Notes: generated by a model from the letters alone, not told the origin. Shown: positions 1-5,749, numbered from the stretch's first letter. The stretch is DNA of 6,090 nucleotides from Bacteroidales bacterium (GCA_031259205.1 JAIRLS010000083.1:1-6090), one strand, 5' to 3'. Numbers and translations: made by a program.

Positions 1-301
1 CCAGAAAAACATTCCTGACTTTCTCGGCAGTAACGTAATTGTCACGTTCCTGCAATTCTCTATACACCTTGTATATAGATGCTTTTGTCTTCTCTGTGAG
101 GGCATTGATTTTAACAGCATCCGCCGTCCGTCCGGTGACCCTGCCCATTTCCACGTCCCAGTATTTGGGATTCACGTCGCATTTCATCCCGAAACGCGCT
201 TCCTTACCGTCAACGGTTACCCGGCAAAAAAGCGGGATCAGTCCGTTGGATTTCTGTTTGTCTCTTTTCAGGTAAAAGAGTACCTTGAATGTACTTCGCA
301 T
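1..301 (-). CDS. Tyrosine-recombinase integrase, N-terminal part (gene cut by window edge)
   Basis: An open frame starts at the ATG at 301-299 and runs without a stop to the left edge, giving 100 codons of a longer protein. It begins MRSTFKVLFYLKRDK and continues with segments such as NGLIPLFCRVTVDGKEARFG, NPKYWDVEMGRVTG and QERDNYVTAEKVRN. I recognise this as the arm-type DNA-binding domain and the start of the SAM-like core-binding domain of Bacteroidota tyrosine integrases. Such enzymes usually have about 400 residues and carry the catalytic R-H-R-Y residues in the C-terminal half, which lies outside the window. The family moves integrative conjugative elements, mobilizable transposons and prophages, and a minority catalyse local DNA inversions. 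A gene reading leftward with its start facing a long gene-free stretch suggests the element lies to the left and its end falls near 302-1000. Whether the gene is intact cannot be seen. Family call is firm; element type is inference. Confidence 0.85.
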   Translation of the reverse strand, partial: MRSTFKVLFYLKRDKQKSNGLIPLFCRVTVDGKEARFGMKCDVNPKYWDVEMGRVTGRTADAVKINALTEKTKASIYKVYRELQERDNYVTAEKVRNVFL

Positions 302-351
302 AACTCAATTTTTTAATTTACAAAATTACTTCATTAATCTCAAATTGAGTT
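302..351. repeat. Perfect 10-bp inverted repeat upstream of the integrase
   Basis: AACTCAATTT at 302-311 is the exact reverse complement of AAATTGAGTT at 342-351, with a 30-bp spacer. The left arm directly abuts the integrase start codon and the spacer holds the candidate -7 element. It could be an operator, a stem-loop around the leader, or a recombination site. The repeat is certain; its role is unknown. Confidence 0.6.
321..328 (-). promoter_or_regulatory. Candidate -7 promoter element of the integrase gene
   Basis: On the minus strand the sequence reads TAATTTTG, a match to the Bacteroidota -7 consensus TAnnTTTG, placed 19 nt upstream of the integrase ATG. No TTTG -33 element lies at the usual 19-21 bp spacing, so the promoter is only half supported. 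It sits between the arms of a 10-bp inverted repeat, which would suit repression or another control of the integrase. Confidence 0.4.
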
Positions 352-404
352 TCATGCAACATAGACAATATCAGACATTTGTCAGCCAATTTTGGACAAA
401 TTCA

Positions 405-434
405 ACCCCCTTTTGTCCACCTTTTCAAGGGGGT
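405..434. repeat. 8-bp stem-loop ACCCCCTT / AAGGGGGT
   Basis: ACCCCCTT at 405-412 pairs exactly with AAGGGGGT at 427-434 around a 14-nt loop. A second, overlapping inverted pair, GGACAAA at 394-400 and TTTGTCC at 412-418, shares part of the left arm. No U-tract follows, so it is not a standard terminator. It could be a protein-binding or recombination site. Confidence 0.45.
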
Positions 435-565
435 ACGATTTGGGTTACAAACTTTGTCCGTTCATGTCCTTTTTATGCCCGTATCCAAAGCCGAAAATAA
501 TCTGAAAAGTCATTCATCTCTCTGAATATGTGTCTTTTGTCTTATCCCTGTCTTACTTTGTCTGC

Positions 566-603
566 ATAGCCTCTTTTGGGCTATAAGTTCTTTCAGAACT
601 TTT
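566..603. repeat. Two adjacent perfect hairpins
   Basis: ATAGCC (566-571) pairs with GGCTAT (579-584) around TCTTTTG. Immediately after it, AAGTTCT (585-591) pairs with AGAACTT (595-601) around TTC. A short TTTT run at 600-603 follows on the plus strand, which makes this weakly terminator-like, but the stems are AT-rich. The second hairpin has the same form (7-bp stem, loop TTC read in one direction) as the hairpin at 6070-6086, which hints at a shared repeat family. Confidence 0.5.
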
Positions 604-658
604 AAAATGGATGGGAAGAAAGCGGGAAACAAAACACGGATGGAACAGTCTACTGACC

Positions 659-685
659 CATAGCGCCTCAAAAAAAGAATGAACC
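659..685 (-). repeat. Dispersed 27-nt repeat, left copy
   Basis: Read on the minus strand, this 27-nt segment matches 5924-5950 on the plus strand at 25 of 27 positions. It contains a run of seven T, then GAGG, then an ATG as its last three bases. Similarity stops at both ends of the segment. The ATG here opens only three codons before a TAG, so this copy encodes nothing. The two copies are inverted and point outward from the gene block. Confidence 0.7.
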
Positions 686-1027
686 ACAATTTGGCTGTTT
701 TATGGTTGATAAATATTTATTTTTTAACATATTACACCATACGCTTGATATGGCTTTCCGCGAAGACGGGTAGCGAAAAAGAGCCAATCACGCCGCTAAA
801 ATTTTACTCCCGTTAAAAAAATCGGACTGAACCTGCTTAAAAAAGATACGGGAAAAGAATCATTGCGCACAAAACACCTGAAAGCAGCATGGAGCAAAGG
901 TTTTCTTATCAAACTACTCAAAATTTGAATGCGTTGCTCCCGATTCTGAAAATGTTGCCGCAGGTCGTGCAACAGACCGTCCCAAGTCGGTTTACAATCG
1001 AATAAAATCAGTGGAAACTTGAATTTA

Positions 1028-2386
1028 TTATTCGTTATTTTCTATTAACTGTTTGATTCTGGCTATTTGTTCCTGTTTTTTTACTTCGCGAAGGTTACGG
1101 CCTGTTTTGGTAAAATACTGGTGTGAACTGATGAATTTCAGTTGCATTTTGTTCCATTCGTTGAGCGACGTCATTTTATTTTGCGCTTTCATCTCTTCGT
1201 AGAGAGCGTTGGACACCGGGATGAAATCCGCCCGTCCCAAGTAGTCGAGATCGGAATCGCAGATGATGGCTTCCAGTAGGTCGGAAGGTTTGGGCGGCAA
1301 TCTGGTGGCCATGATGATACGGCATATTTCGTTGATTTCGCCGGCGGAATAGCCGTAGGCCGGCAGTGTTTCCCGTGCTATTTCGACGCTTCGTTCTTCG
1401 TGTCCGTCGCAGGAAAAGATGTGTCCCGTGTCGTGGAACAGTGCGGCGGTTTTCAGCAGCAACAGCTGGTGGTCGTCCAAGCCTTCCGCCCAGCCGATCA
1501 GTTCGCTTTCTGTTACCACGTCCACGGTGTGCTTTACGTTGTGGTAGAAGCGGTTTTTGGGCAGTTGGGCTTCCAGCATGTCCAGGATGTGTTCCTGCAG
1601 ATCGCCGAACTGTATCAACAGGAAACGGGTGCGGAACGCCTCGTTGGAGAAGCGTCGCTTTTCGCCCGACGAATATTCCTCCCGGACGCCTTTTACCTTG
1701 TACAGTTCCAGTTGTTGCTGATATTTGACGGGTAAGCGGCCTGTATAGGCACAGTCGAACAGTTCTTTCACCAGTTCGTAGGCAGTGGCGGAAATGATGA
1801 CGGTATTCTTTTTTCCTACCGACGCGATGCGGCTTACCACGTTAACAGTGTCGCCTTTGACACTGTATGTGGTCTGTTCTTCTCCTTCCATACCGGCAAT
1901 CACCGATCCGGTGTGAATACCGATGTTCACACTCCATGTTTTCTGTTGTCCGGAGTCTATCACGTTCAGCATTTCCAGCGCTGCCAGCGTGACGGCGACA
2001 GGGTTGGTGACATTTTTCCGGGGGATGCCGCCCGCACAGACATAATTGTCGCCTATGCTTCTTACCTTCACCAGTCCGTACTTTTTCAGTATTTCCTGAA
2101 AACGCATGAAATACTGATCCAGCATGTCCATATATCCCATCATGTCGGCGGAATCCATGATATTCGAAAGGCCTTTCACTTCGGCAAACAAAATGGTAGC
2201 CATCTCAAAACGAACCGTCTGCAAACTGTTTTTGGGCTTCGGCTCCTGATCGCGCAGATTTTCCATTTCGTCCGCCAGACGCGCATACGAATCGGAAAGC
2301 GTTTGGTATCGTTTTTTCAGTTCCCTGTTTTCAGACACTAACGAAGCGATACGTTGAAGTAACTGGTATTGTGTGGGAAATTTCAT
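1028..2386 (-). CDS. Class III nucleotide cyclase fused to an HD phosphohydrolase-like domain
   Basis: The 452-residue protein has three parts. Residues about 10-47 look like a coiled coil, and no signal peptide or membrane segment is seen, so it is probably cytosolic. Residues about 58-235 form a class III adenylate/guanylate cyclase homology domain: ILFAEVKGLS (65-74), KVRSIGD (107-113), and YSVKGDTVNVVSRI (174-187). D113, N182 and R186 match one metal-binding Asp and the two transition-state residues, but the first metal Asp is Glu (E69). The purine-selecting positions are R109 and S175, not the Lys/Asp of adenylate or Glu/Cys of guanylate cyclases. Residues about 265-400 resemble an HD domain with YHNVKH (281-286), HDTGH (318-322) and an Asp-rich CDSDLD (376-381), similar in style to cyclic-nucleotide phosphodiesterases. 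Family knowledge predicts cyclic nucleotide synthesis and possibly hydrolysis; the actual substrate is open. It is transcribed divergently from lepA and stands alone. Confidence 0.85.
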   Translation of the reverse strand: MKFPTQYQLLQRIASLVSENRELKKRYQTLSDSYARLADEMENLRDQEPKPKNSLQTVRFEMATILFAEVKGLSNIMDSADMMGYMDMLDQYFMRFQEILKKYGLVKVRSIGDNYVCAGGIPRKNVTNPVAVTLAALEMLNVIDSGQQKTWSVNIGIHTGSVIAGMEGEEQTTYSVKGDTVNVVSRIASVGKKNTVIISATAYELVKELFDCAYTGRLPVKYQQQLELYKVKGVREEYSSGEKRRFSNEAFRTRFLLIQFGDLQEHILDMLEAQLPKNRFYHNVKHTVDVVTESELIGWAEGLDDHQLLLLKTAALFHDTGHIFSCDGHEERSVEIARETLPAYGYSAGEINEICRIIMATRLPPKPSDLLEAIICDSDLDYLGRADFIPVSNALYEEMKAQNKMTSLNEWNKMQLKFISSHQYFTKTGRNLREVKKQEQIARIKQLIENNE

Positions 2387-2403
2387 TCTTGTTTCATTCC
2401 TCC
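2386..2403 (-). promoter_or_regulatory. Ribosome binding site and four-codon mini-ORF at the cyclase start
   Basis: GGAGG (2403-2399 on the minus strand) lies 12 nt before the chosen ATG at 2386, which is rather far. A nearer ATG at 2397, 1 nt after GGAGG, opens a four-codon frame (M-K-Q-E) whose TGA overlaps the cyclase ATG as ATGA. Translation could reach the cyclase by re-initiation after this minicistron, or initiate directly at 2386. The cyclase frame has no better in-frame start nearby, and the coiled coil begins soon after, so 2386 is retained. Confidence 0.4.
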
Positions 2404-2460
2404 ATTTGTTTATTTATTATCCGTACATGATATGTTATAACGGAATAAATCGATAATTAT

Positions 2461-2491
2461 TTTGAAAAGGTCAGACAGAACGTTATCTTTG
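2461..2491 (+). promoter_or_regulatory. lepA promoter, Bacteroidota primary sigma type
   Basis: TTTG at 2461-2464 (-33) and TATCTTTG at 2484-2491 (-7, consensus TAnnTTTG) are separated by exactly 19 bp, the canonical Bacteroidota arrangement. Transcription would start near 2497, giving a leader of about a dozen nucleotides before the lepA ATG at 2509. The leader is AT-rich and has no Shine-Dalgarno sequence, common in this phylum. No equally good element is seen for the divergent cyclase gene in the 122-bp gap. Confidence 0.85.
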
Positions 2492-2508
2492 CACAAGTTT
2501 TTTAATAC

Positions 2509-4299
2509 ATGGAATACATCAGGAATTTTTGCATCATTGCCCATATCGACCACGGCAAAAGCACACTGGCCGACCGCCTGCTTCAGGCTACGCACACCAT
2601 ATCCGAACGCGATTTTCAGGATCAGGTACTGGACGATATGGAACTGGAACGCGAGCGGGGCATCACTATCAAAAGCCACGCCATCCAAATGAATTACGGT
2701 TATAAGGATCGCCAATACACGCTCAACCTGATCGATACGCCCGGTCATGTGGACTTTTCCTACGAAGTGTCGCGATCCATCGCCGCCTGCGAAGGGGCTT
2801 TGCTGGTAGTGGACGCTACTCAGGGCATTCAGGCGCAAACCATTTCCAACTTGTACAAAGCCATCGAATACAATCTGGAAATCATTCCGGTACTTAACAA
2901 GATGGACATGCCTGCCGCCATGCCCGACACGGTAAAAGACCAAATCACCGATTTACTTGGCTGCAACCGCAACGACATCATCGAAGCAAGCGGAAAAACA
3001 GGTTTGGGCGTAGACGAGATTCTCGAACGCATCGTGGAAACGATACCTCCTCCCAAAGGTAGCCCCGACGCGCCTTTGCAGGCGCTCATATTCGATTCGG
3101 TATTCAATTCTTTCCGGGGAATTATTGCCTATTTCAAAATCGTAAACGGCAGCATAGGGGTTGGCGACCATGTTAAATTTTTCAATACCGGCAAGGAATA
3201 CGACGCGGATGAAATCGGCGTCATGCGGATGAGTCTTGAACCCCGCGAACGGCTTTACACCGGCGACGTAGGTTACATCATCTCCGGCATCAAGGCGGCA
3301 CGAGAAGTAAAGGTGGGCGATACCGTCACACATGTGGAAAAGCCTTGCAACAGCGGCATAGCCGGATTTGAGGAAGTGAAACCGATGGTGTTTGCGGGCA
3401 TTTACCCTGTGGATGCAAGCGATTATGAAGAGTTGAGGGCGTCCATCGAAAAACTGCAACTCAACGACGCTTCGCTGACTTTTACGCCCGAATCGTCGGC
3501 GGCGCTTGGATTCGGCTTCCGGTGCGGCTTTCTCGGATTGCTGCACATGGACATCATTCAGGAACGGCTCGACCGCGAATTTAACATGAACGTGATTACT
3601 ACCGTTCCCAACGTTTCCTATCAAGTGCTTACCGGCAAAGGCGAAATCCTCGAAGTACACAATCCGTCGGGATTACCGCCCGCGACCAGCATCAGCCGCA
3701 TAGACGAGCCTTACATCAAAGCGCAGGTAATTACCCAGCCCGAATATCTGGGCGCTATCATGAAACTGTGTCTGGACAAGCGCGGAACGCTCAAAAACCA
3801 ACTCTTCCTGACCTCCGACCGTGTGGAACTGAATTTTGAGATGCCGCTGGCAGAGATTGTCTTCGACTTCTATGACCGGCTGAAAAGCATCTCCAAAGGC
3901 TACGCTTCGTTCGACTATTACCCGTCGGACTATAAGCAGGCCGATTTGGTAAAATTAGATATTCTGCTGAACGGGGAAAGCGTGGACGCCCTCTCTGCCC
4001 TTATCTATCGCGGTAATGCCTACGACTTCGGACGGCGGATATGCGAAAAACTGAAAGAACTGATTCCCCGGCAACAGTTCGACATCGCCATTCAAGCGGC
4101 TATCGGCGCAAAAATCATTGCCCGCGAAACGGTAAAAGCCGTCCGCAAAGACGTAACCGCCAAATGCTACGGCGGCGACATCACCCGAAAACGCAAATTA
4201 CTCGAAAAACAGAAAAAAGGCAAGAAACGAATGCGGCAAATCGGCAATGTGGAAGTGCCGCAATCGGCTTTTCTCGCTGTGCTGAAACTGAACGACTGA
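2509..4299 (+). CDS. lepA: Elongation factor 4 (LepA), ribosomal back-translocase GTPase
   Basis: The 596-residue product has the usual LepA length and all GTPase signatures: the P-loop AHIDHGKST (11-19), the switch I motif RERGITIKSH (48-57), DTPGH (76-80) and NKMD (130-133). After the GTPase domain come the EF-Tu-like domain 2 and the EF-G-like domains III and V, without EF-G domain IV. The LepA-specific C-terminal domain follows, ending in YGGDITRKRKLLEKQKKGKK and then the conserved stretch around IGNVEVPQ. LepA binds the ribosome and hydrolyses GTP; roles proposed for it are back-translocation under stress and support of initiation or 30S assembly. The start at 2509 matches the usual family N-terminus (xxIRNFxIIAHIDHGKS) and fits a strong promoter just upstream. 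It is monocistronic and converges on the SDR gene 8 nt after its stop. Identification is essentially certain. Confidence 0.98.
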   Translation: MEYIRNFCIIAHIDHGKSTLADRLLQATHTISERDFQDQVLDDMELERERGITIKSHAIQMNYGYKDRQYTLNLIDTPGHVDFSYEVSRSIAACEGALLVVDATQGIQAQTISNLYKAIEYNLEIIPVLNKMDMPAAMPDTVKDQITDLLGCNRNDIIEASGKTGLGVDEILERIVETIPPPKGSPDAPLQALIFDSVFNSFRGIIAYFKIVNGSIGVGDHVKFFNTGKEYDADEIGVMRMSLEPRERLYTGDVGYIISGIKAAREVKVGDTVTHVEKPCNSGIAGFEEVKPMVFAGIYPVDASDYEELRASIEKLQLNDASLTFTPESSAALGFGFRCGFLGLLHMDIIQERLDREFNMNVITTVPNVSYQVLTGKGEILEVHNPSGLPPATSISRIDEPYIKAQVITQPEYLGAIMKLCLDKRGTLKNQLFLTSDRVELNFEMPLAEIVFDFYDRLKSISKGYASFDYYPSDYKQADLVKLDILLNGESVDALSALIYRGNAYDFGRRICEKLKELIPRQQFDIAIQAAIGAKIIARETVKAVRKDVTAKCYGGDITRKRKLLEKQKKGKKRMRQIGNVEVPQSAFLAVLKLND

Positions 4300-4303
4300 A
4301 CGA
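4288..4303 (+). repeat. Tandem 8-bp duplication across the lepA stop codon
   Basis: CTGAACGA occurs twice in direct succession (4288-4295 and 4296-4303). The lepA TGA stop (4297-4299) lies inside the second copy. Together with the 8-nt gap to the convergent SDR stop at 4308-4310, this leaves no room for a conventional terminator between the two genes, so their transcripts probably overlap. Confidence 0.5.
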
Positions 4304-4307
4304 CGGC

Positions 4308-5102
4308 CTACCGCGGCTGCACTTTCGATACCAGCAAGTAATACAGCCACGGAATATACCGTTTGAAATAAATCATCAGCAAATCCATTTTGCCGATGTA
4401 GATTTCTTTTTTGTTTCTGCCAACGGCTTTAATGATTTTCCGGGCGCAAGTCGTTGCGCTGATGCCGTTTTTCTGGCCGTGATCCATGACGCCGTGCGGC
4501 GTGCCGTCTTTGGTAAGCGCGTGGAGGGAAACATCGGTGAGGATGCGTCCCGGGCATACTATCGTCACGCGGACGCCTTGCATGTGCAGTTCCGCCCACA
4601 CCGATTCGTAAAAACCGTGCAGGGCATGTTTGGCCGCCGAATAAGCCGACCTCAACGGGAAACCGAATTTCCCCACAATACTGCTGACAACGACGATATG
4701 GCCGCTTTTTCTTTCCGCCATCACCGGCAACAGCTTTTTGACAAGCGCCACGCCGCTAAAATAGTCCACTTCCATAATGCGGCGATCAACCGACAGTTCG
4801 GTTTCCACGGCTAACGACCGCTGGCTGATGCCGCCGTTGTTCACCAGAATATCCACCGCGCCGAACTGCTGCAACACCCGGTCGGCGGCGGCTTCGACCT
4901 GTCGCTGATCGGCAAGGTCAAAAGGCACAATGGTACACAGTTCGCTATGGGCGCAGGCGGCTTTCACCTTCTCCAGTTCGCTCTCGCGCCGCCCCGAAAG
5001 GATGAGCCTCGCTCCCATTTTCGACCATTCGCAGGCCAGCGCTTCTCCGATACCCGATGATGCGCCCGTAATCCAAATGACTTTATGCTCAAACCGCCCC
5101 AT
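4308..5102 (-). CDS. Short-chain dehydrogenase/reductase (classical SDR family oxidoreductase)
   Basis: The 264-residue protein is a classical SDR with a Rossmann fold. It shows the cofactor motif TGASSGIG (12-19), FDLAD (61-65), the NNGG motif (88-91), the catalytic Ser at about 141 in VVVSS, and Y154 and K158 in the YSAAK motif, followed by CPG (183-185). GRR at 37-39 after the second strand favours NADP(H) over NAD(H). The fourth catalytic-tetrad position, normally Asn in this region, appears to be D113 in MEVDYFSG. The overall pattern resembles the DHRS7-like branch. The C-terminus (about 240-264) is rich in aromatic and hydrophobic residues and could touch the membrane. The substrate cannot be told from sequence. 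The gene begins 4 nt after the hisIE stop, so it is very likely co-transcribed and translationally coupled with hisIE, but no role in histidine synthesis is implied by the family. Confidence 0.9.
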   Translation of the reverse strand: MGRFEHKVIWITGASSGIGEALACEWSKMGARLILSGRRESELEKVKAACAHSELCTIVPFDLADQRQVEAAADRVLQQFGAVDILVNNGGISQRSLAVETELSVDRRIMEVDYFSGVALVKKLLPVMAERKSGHIVVVSSIVGKFGFPLRSAYSAAKHALHGFYESVWAELHMQGVRVTIVCPGRILTDVSLHALTKDGTPHGVMDHGQKNGISATTCARKIIKAVGRNKKEIYIGKMDLLMIYFKRYIPWLYYLLVSKVQPR

Positions 5103-5106
5103 CGCC

Positions 5107-5712
5107 TTAATTGGTTTTATGCCGTTCGTACAATATCTCGGCTACATCGTTCATGTGTCTGTTGCGGGCGGTAAGCAACACCAAAAAATGATAAACAAGG
5201 TCGGCAGCCTCGTTCAGGAACAACCTGTCATCCTCGTCTTTCGACTCAATGACCAGTTCCACCGCCTCCTCCCCCACTTTCTGGGCAATTTTGTTGATGC
5301 CGCTACGGAACAGTTGGGTCGTGTAGGAGTTTTCCGGCATTTCGGTTTTGCGCCGGATAATGAGATCCTGCAAATAGTTGATAAAACCGATTCCGCCGGG
5401 CTTGTTTTCCTCGCCAAAACAGGTATCCAGCCCCGTATGGCACACGGGGCCGCGCGGATGCGCTTTGACAAGCAACGTATCGTTGTCGCAGTCGGAAAAA
5501 ATCTCTGCCACATCCAGATAATTACCACTCTCCTCCCCTTTCGTCCACAAACGGTTGCGTGTACGACTGTAAAAAGTAACCAAACGGCTTTCCTCCGTCC
5601 TGTTGTACGCTTCTTCATTCATAAAGCCTACCATCAGGACTTTCCCCGTTACAGCATCCTGAATTACGGCAGGAATCAGCCCGCCGCCTTTGTTAAAATC
5701 CAAGTCCATCAT
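5107..5712 (-). CDS. hisIE: Bifunctional phosphoribosyl-AMP cyclohydrolase / phosphoribosyl-ATP pyrophosphatase
   Basis: This 201-residue cytosolic enzyme catalyses steps 2 and 3 of histidine biosynthesis. Its C-terminal HisE domain converts PR-ATP to PR-AMP, and its N-terminal HisI domain opens the ring to give ProFAR. HisI (about 1-105) shows RLWTKGEESGN (54-64), the metal-binding cluster DCDND (74-78), and HPRGPVCHTG (85-94), with Cys75, Cys91 and Cys98 as zinc-ligand candidates. HisE (about 112-198) shows the MazG-like helical motifs KVGEEAVELVIE (145-156) and NEAADLVYHF (167-176). The length is normal for the fused form. The ATG at 5712 is chosen because GAGGA lies 9 nt upstream; a second ATG directly follows at 5709. 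No other his gene is visible, and an own promoter at 5750-5757 suggests expression apart from a main his operon. The SDR gene follows 4 nt downstream. Confidence 0.97.
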   Translation of the reverse strand: MMDLDFNKGGGLIPAVIQDAVTGKVLMVGFMNEEAYNRTEESRLVTFYSRTRNRLWTKGEESGNYLDVAEIFSDCDNDTLLVKAHPRGPVCHTGLDTCFGEENKPGGIGFINYLQDLIIRRKTEMPENSYTTQLFRSGINKIAQKVGEEAVELVIESKDEDDRLFLNEAADLVYHFLVLLTARNRHMNDVAEILYERHKTN

Positions 5713-5721
5713 TAAAGAATT

Positions 5722-5726
5722 TCCTC
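5722..5726 (-). promoter_or_regulatory. Ribosome binding site of hisIE
   Basis: The minus strand reads GAGGA here, 9 nt before the ATG at 5712 (6 codons earlier than any alternative would allow except the adjacent ATG at 5709). It supports 5712 as the start. Confidence 0.5.
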
Positions 5727-5749
5727 GTTGTAACTTTTTTTTAAAAACG

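Larger units (their letters stand above)
302..1027. other. Gene-free AT-rich intergenic stretch, probable element boundary
   Basis: About 726 bp lie between the integrase start and the cyclase stop with no convincing gene. The stretch holds a 10-bp inverted repeat (302-351), repeated TTTGTC words (378-562), an ACCCCCTT/AAGGGGGT stem (405-434), two adjacent hairpins (566-601), one copy of a dispersed 27-nt repeat (659-685), and a 10-bp palindrome TAAAATTTTA (797-806). Its base composition is lower in GC than the neighbouring genes. Given the integrase at its left, it is a reasonable place for an attachment site, but no duplicated att core can be identified because the other element end is not visible. 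No tRNA is present. Confidence 0.6.

Noticed and set aside
39..275. Plus-strand 78-codon ORF
   Set aside because: It lies opposite the recognisable integrase N-terminus on the minus strand and has no family likeness.
285..500. Plus-strand 71-codon ORF
   Set aside because: It overlaps the integrase start, the inverted repeats and the TTTGTC cluster, has no visible start signal and reads as low-information protein.
566..603. Rho-independent terminator
   Set aside because: The stems are short and AT-rich, only four T follow, and no gene ends nearby on the plus strand; kept as a hairpin repeat only.
799..1041. Minus-strand open stretch of 81 codons just after the cyclase stop
   Set aside because: It has no ATG in frame and overlaps the cyclase end. 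I could not match it to a transposase or other family. It could be a decayed remnant but nothing supports a gene.
1366..2341. Plus-strand ORFs of 111-142 codons inside the cyclase gene
   Set aside because: They are antisense to well-supported cyclase and HD domains and show no independent motifs.
1028..2386. Pycsar anti-phage cyclase
   Set aside because: The unusual specificity residues raise the thought, but no TIR or membrane effector with a cyclic-nucleotide-binding domain lies next to it, and a fused HD domain is not the usual Pycsar layout.
2953..3660. Minus-strand 235-codon ORF inside lepA, with others nearby
   Set aside because: The sense strand encodes an unmistakable LepA; the antisense frames are open because of codon use.
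4930..5715. Plus-strand 261-codon ORF across SDR and hisIE
   Set aside because: It is antisense to two genes with intact catalytic motifs and has no recognisable domain.
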